A stretch of DNA of 6,703 nt from Flavobacteriales bacterium UBA5933 (GTDB lineage: Bacteria > Bacteroidota > Bacteroidia > Flavobacteriales > Weeksellaceae), in assembly GCA_002430925.1 (NCBI GenBank), contig DJDD01000135.1:1-6703 (forward strand). The letters run 5' to 3'. The notes under the pieces were generated by a model. It ran no database searches. It saw only the letters and a list, made by a program, of their open reading frames with translations, and was not told where the DNA came from. Numbering within the stretch: the first letter of the stretch is position 1; the number at the start of each line of letters is the position of its first letter. Both the position numbers and the translations under genes were made by a program. Below, piece after piece: positions 5,927 to 6,703 of this stretch.

Positions 5927-6703
5927 CTCTTTAATTTTATCCAAATATTTTTTAAATATTCTAGGTTTATTTACATTAATATATTGAATATCTGTTGTCA
6001 TTAGTTTACTGAGATCAGAATAAGAAGCAATAAAAATAACTACATTAGGTATTGTTGATTTTATTAATTCAAGATATTTTATTAAAATATTCATATCATA
6101 ATCATCTTCAACATAAGTAAAGACATGTGTGAATTTAACACTATTAATACATTGTTTTATTGAAGTTAAAGGTTGATTTACACCTAATAACACTCCATTT
6201 TCACTATTAATTTTTAAATGTAAATAAGCAAAAAGTAATTCAATCTCATCATCCTGATTTTCAGGTAAAAAATATAACCATTTTCTATCACTTAAATTTA
6301 AGTTGTGTCTTGCAGTAACTATAAAATAACTTAAATTATTTTTAAGTAAATTTTTTGTGTATGATATTACTGCTTCTTCTACAGAATAAGTCTTAGAAAT
6401 TTTTGAAAGTTCTTTAATAAAAGGGAAAACTATTTCAAGACAGCAATCTTCAATTCCCAATATTTTAAAACAAATACTAATAATTGTATCAAAAGATTTT
6501 TCATCATAGGAAAAACACACACAAGTAAGTAACCTAATAACAGGTAAAAATTCTTTTTTAACCTTTTTTAAATAATTATGTAACTCAAATTCAACTAAAA
6601 CTTGTAATTCAGATGGAGTCTTTAAAGCTAACTTTTCTACAGTGAATTTACTATTAGATTCTATTAAAAAAGAAGTGAAAATTATTTTTTTTAAGATCGG
6701 AAG
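5921..6703 (-). CDS. MerR-family regulator with degenerate B12-binding-like domain, 5' end missing
   Basis: The frame is open from the right edge to the TAG at 5921-5923, so the start lies outside; a GTG at 6520 inside it is not a convincing start because similarity continues upstream. The first roughly 40 readable residues (KKIIFTSFLIESNSKFTVEKL, 6692-6632, onward) resemble the end of a MerR DNA-binding domain (LKKLLNISFLNNNGYKISKI type). Then come a helical linker around CFSYDEKSFDTIISICFKIL and a Rossmann-like half containing RKWLYFLPENQDDEIELLFAYL and GVLLGVNQPL, matching the B12-binding-like domain of CarH/LitR-type regulators. The cobalamin-binding E-x-H-x-x-G site reads Q-D-D-E-I-E here, so the histidine is lost. 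Likely a DNA-binding transcription factor sensing something other than light through B12; relatives often sit beside carotenoid genes, not visible here. The outermost residues derive from probable adapter. The family call rests on pattern recognition. Confidence 0.65.
   Translation of the reverse strand, partial: LPILKKIIFTSFLIESNSKFTVEKLALKTPSELQVLVEFELHNYLKKVKKEFLPVIRLLTCVCFSYDEKSFDTIISICFKILGIEDCCLEIVFPFIKELSKISKTYSVEEAVISYTKNLLKNNLSYFIVTARHNLNLSDRKWLYFLPENQDDEIELLFAYLHLKINSENGVLLGVNQPLTSIKQCINSVKFTHVFTYVEDDYDMNILIKYLELIKSTIPNVVIFIASYSDLSKLMTTDIQYINVNKPRIFKKYLDKIKEL
6694..6703 (+). other. Probable Illumina adapter remnant at contig end
   Basis: The final ten bases, AGATCGGAAG, are identical to the first ten of the Illumina TruSeq read-through adapter, and they sit exactly at the end of the window. 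A chance ten-base match at that place is very unlikely. These bases are probably not genomic, and the codons they supply to the regulator gene (CTT CCG ATC on the minus strand) should be ignored. Confidence 0.85.

Noticed and set aside
5942..5961. AT-only palindrome near the ung and regulator stops
   Set aside because: AATATTT and AAATATT around three T residues contain no G or C, so the hairpin would be unstable, and it lies inside the regulator coding sequence. Not called a terminator.
6518..6520. GTG as start of a 199-residue protein
   Set aside because: The frame stays open to the window edge and the residues before it look like the end of a MerR DNA-binding domain, so the true start is outside the window.
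1..6703. CRISPR array, tRNA or rRNA gene, transposon ends, phage or toxin-antitoxin genes
   Set aside because: No spaced direct repeats, tRNA-like arms, terminal inverted repeats around a transposase or small paired genes are seen; coding sequence fills almost the whole window.

Overview
The window is strongly AT-rich, A-rich rather than SD-rich just upstream of most starts, and carries two good matches to the Bacteroidota promoter pattern (TTG, about 20 bases, TAnnTTTG). Together with flavobacterial-looking proteins (a short MutS2 ending without an Smr domain, a MerR regulator with a B12-binding-like half, a glycine-rich TSUP transporter), this points to the Flavobacteriales. The genus cannot be fixed from the sequence alone.

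Layout. Bases 1-2908 hold three minus-strand genes that look like a sulfur-handling cassette. In order of transcription they are a TSUP (TauE/SafE) anion exporter (2908-2105), a TPMT-like SAM-dependent methyltransferase two bases downstream (2102-1521), and a persulfide dioxygenase-sulfurtransferase resembling Staphylococcus CstB (1393 to the left edge, lacking only its last residues). The exporter has its own candidate promoter, overlapped by a perfect 7-bp inverted repeat. The third gene follows a 127-base gap containing a second inverted repeat.

Bases 3031-3063 form a strong hairpin terminator directly after the stop of mutS2, which occupies about 3066-5213 on the minus strand. It is transcribed divergently from ung (5258-5926, plus strand), and candidate promoters for both genes are interleaved in the short space between them. 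The stop codon of ung overlaps the stop codon of a convergent MerR-type regulator (5921 to the right edge), which lacks the start of its DNA-binding domain.

The last ten bases equal the start of the common Illumina TruSeq adapter, so the right edge is probably a contig end carrying adapter sequence. The last few apparent codons of the regulator are then not genomic.

How the genes may work together (inference): the first three could remove excess reactive sulfur by oxidising persulfide to sulfite and thiosulfate, exporting sulfur anions and possibly methylating sulfide or thiols. The mutS2, ung and merR genes look like ordinary housekeeping or regulatory neighbours. The nearest thing to a new system is the combination of a thiol-type methyltransferase with CstB- and TauE-like proteins.
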